Origin: Saprospiraceae bacterium
GTDB taxonomy: Bacteria > Bacteroidota > Bacteroidia > Chitinophagales > Saprospiraceae
Direction: 5' to 3'
NCBI GenBank assembly: GCA_020436955.1
Contig: JAGQWW010000232.1
Span: forward strand, 1 to 5,010
Length of the DNA stretch: 5,010 nt
The notes beneath the pieces were generated by a model, which did not search any database, had not been told where the DNA came from, and was given only the letters and a program-made list of their open reading frames with translations. Below, piece by piece: positions 4,935 to 5,010 of the stretch. Position 1 is the first letter of the stretch. Each line of letters begins with the position of its first letter. The position numbers were made by a program, and so were the translations under genes.

Positions 4935-5010
4935 AAATATTCTATAATTGGATTTTCCAGTATTTAAAAAATAGGGTTTGATTAAAATTCAAATTGAACT
5001 ACTCATTTCC

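Noticed and set aside
4935..5010. Possible small gene or promoter at the right edge
   Set aside because: AT-rich sequence with short open frames only on both strands. No start followed by a plausible protein and no clear promoter element before the window ends.
1..5010. A new defence, mobile or CRISPR-like system
   Set aside because: Every substantial gene belongs to a well-known family (TonB receptor, ExbB, ExbD, TonB, L21, L27). No spaced repeat arrays, transposase or integrase, or compositional island are visible.

Overview
The window looks like chromosomal DNA of a Bacteroidota bacterium, possibly the Saprospiria/Lewinella side of the phylum; the lineage guess is inference. The support is: promoter elements of the Bacteroidota type (TTG, about 20 bp, TAnnTTTG); start codons without Shine-Dalgarno sequences, several preceded by A-rich ACA; a TonB system with two tandem ExbD genes; and a ribosomal protein carrying a helix-hairpin-helix tail of a kind I associate with this phylum. 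It reads as ordinary core-genome sequence. I see no phage, insertion sequence, CRISPR array, tRNA or rRNA.

Layout. On the minus strand, 856 to the left edge holds the first 285 codons of a TonB-dependent outer-membrane receptor (signal peptide, plug domain, start of the barrel). Its C-terminal part lies outside the window. A 256-bp divergent intergenic region (857-1112) carries candidate promoters for both directions and two inverted repeats placed on them. On the plus strand, 1113-3621 is an apparent operon: exbB, exbD, a second exbD and a TolA-like TonB energy transducer. It would supply inner-membrane proton-motive energy to outer-membrane receptors such as the divergent one. A large two-tier hairpin (3652-3707) follows.

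The second plus-strand unit is rplU-rpmA (3797-4788), encoding ribosomal proteins L21 and L27. It has a near-ideal Bacteroidota promoter (3708-3738), a small hairpin at the expected mRNA 5' end, and a strong intrinsic terminator (4828-4869). L27 is about 2.5 times the usual length because a low-complexity Ala/Lys/Pro linker and a helix-hairpin-helix domain are fused to its C terminus. The last 220 bases (4789-5010) contain no gene I can support, only the terminator and short imperfect repeats and hairpins.

The most interesting items are the L27-HhH fusion, the long hairpin whose edge touches the rplU promoter, the palindromes in the receptor/exbB intergenic region, and the glutamine in ExbB where E. 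coli ExbB and TolQ have a conserved glutamate. I found no convincing previously undescribed system.
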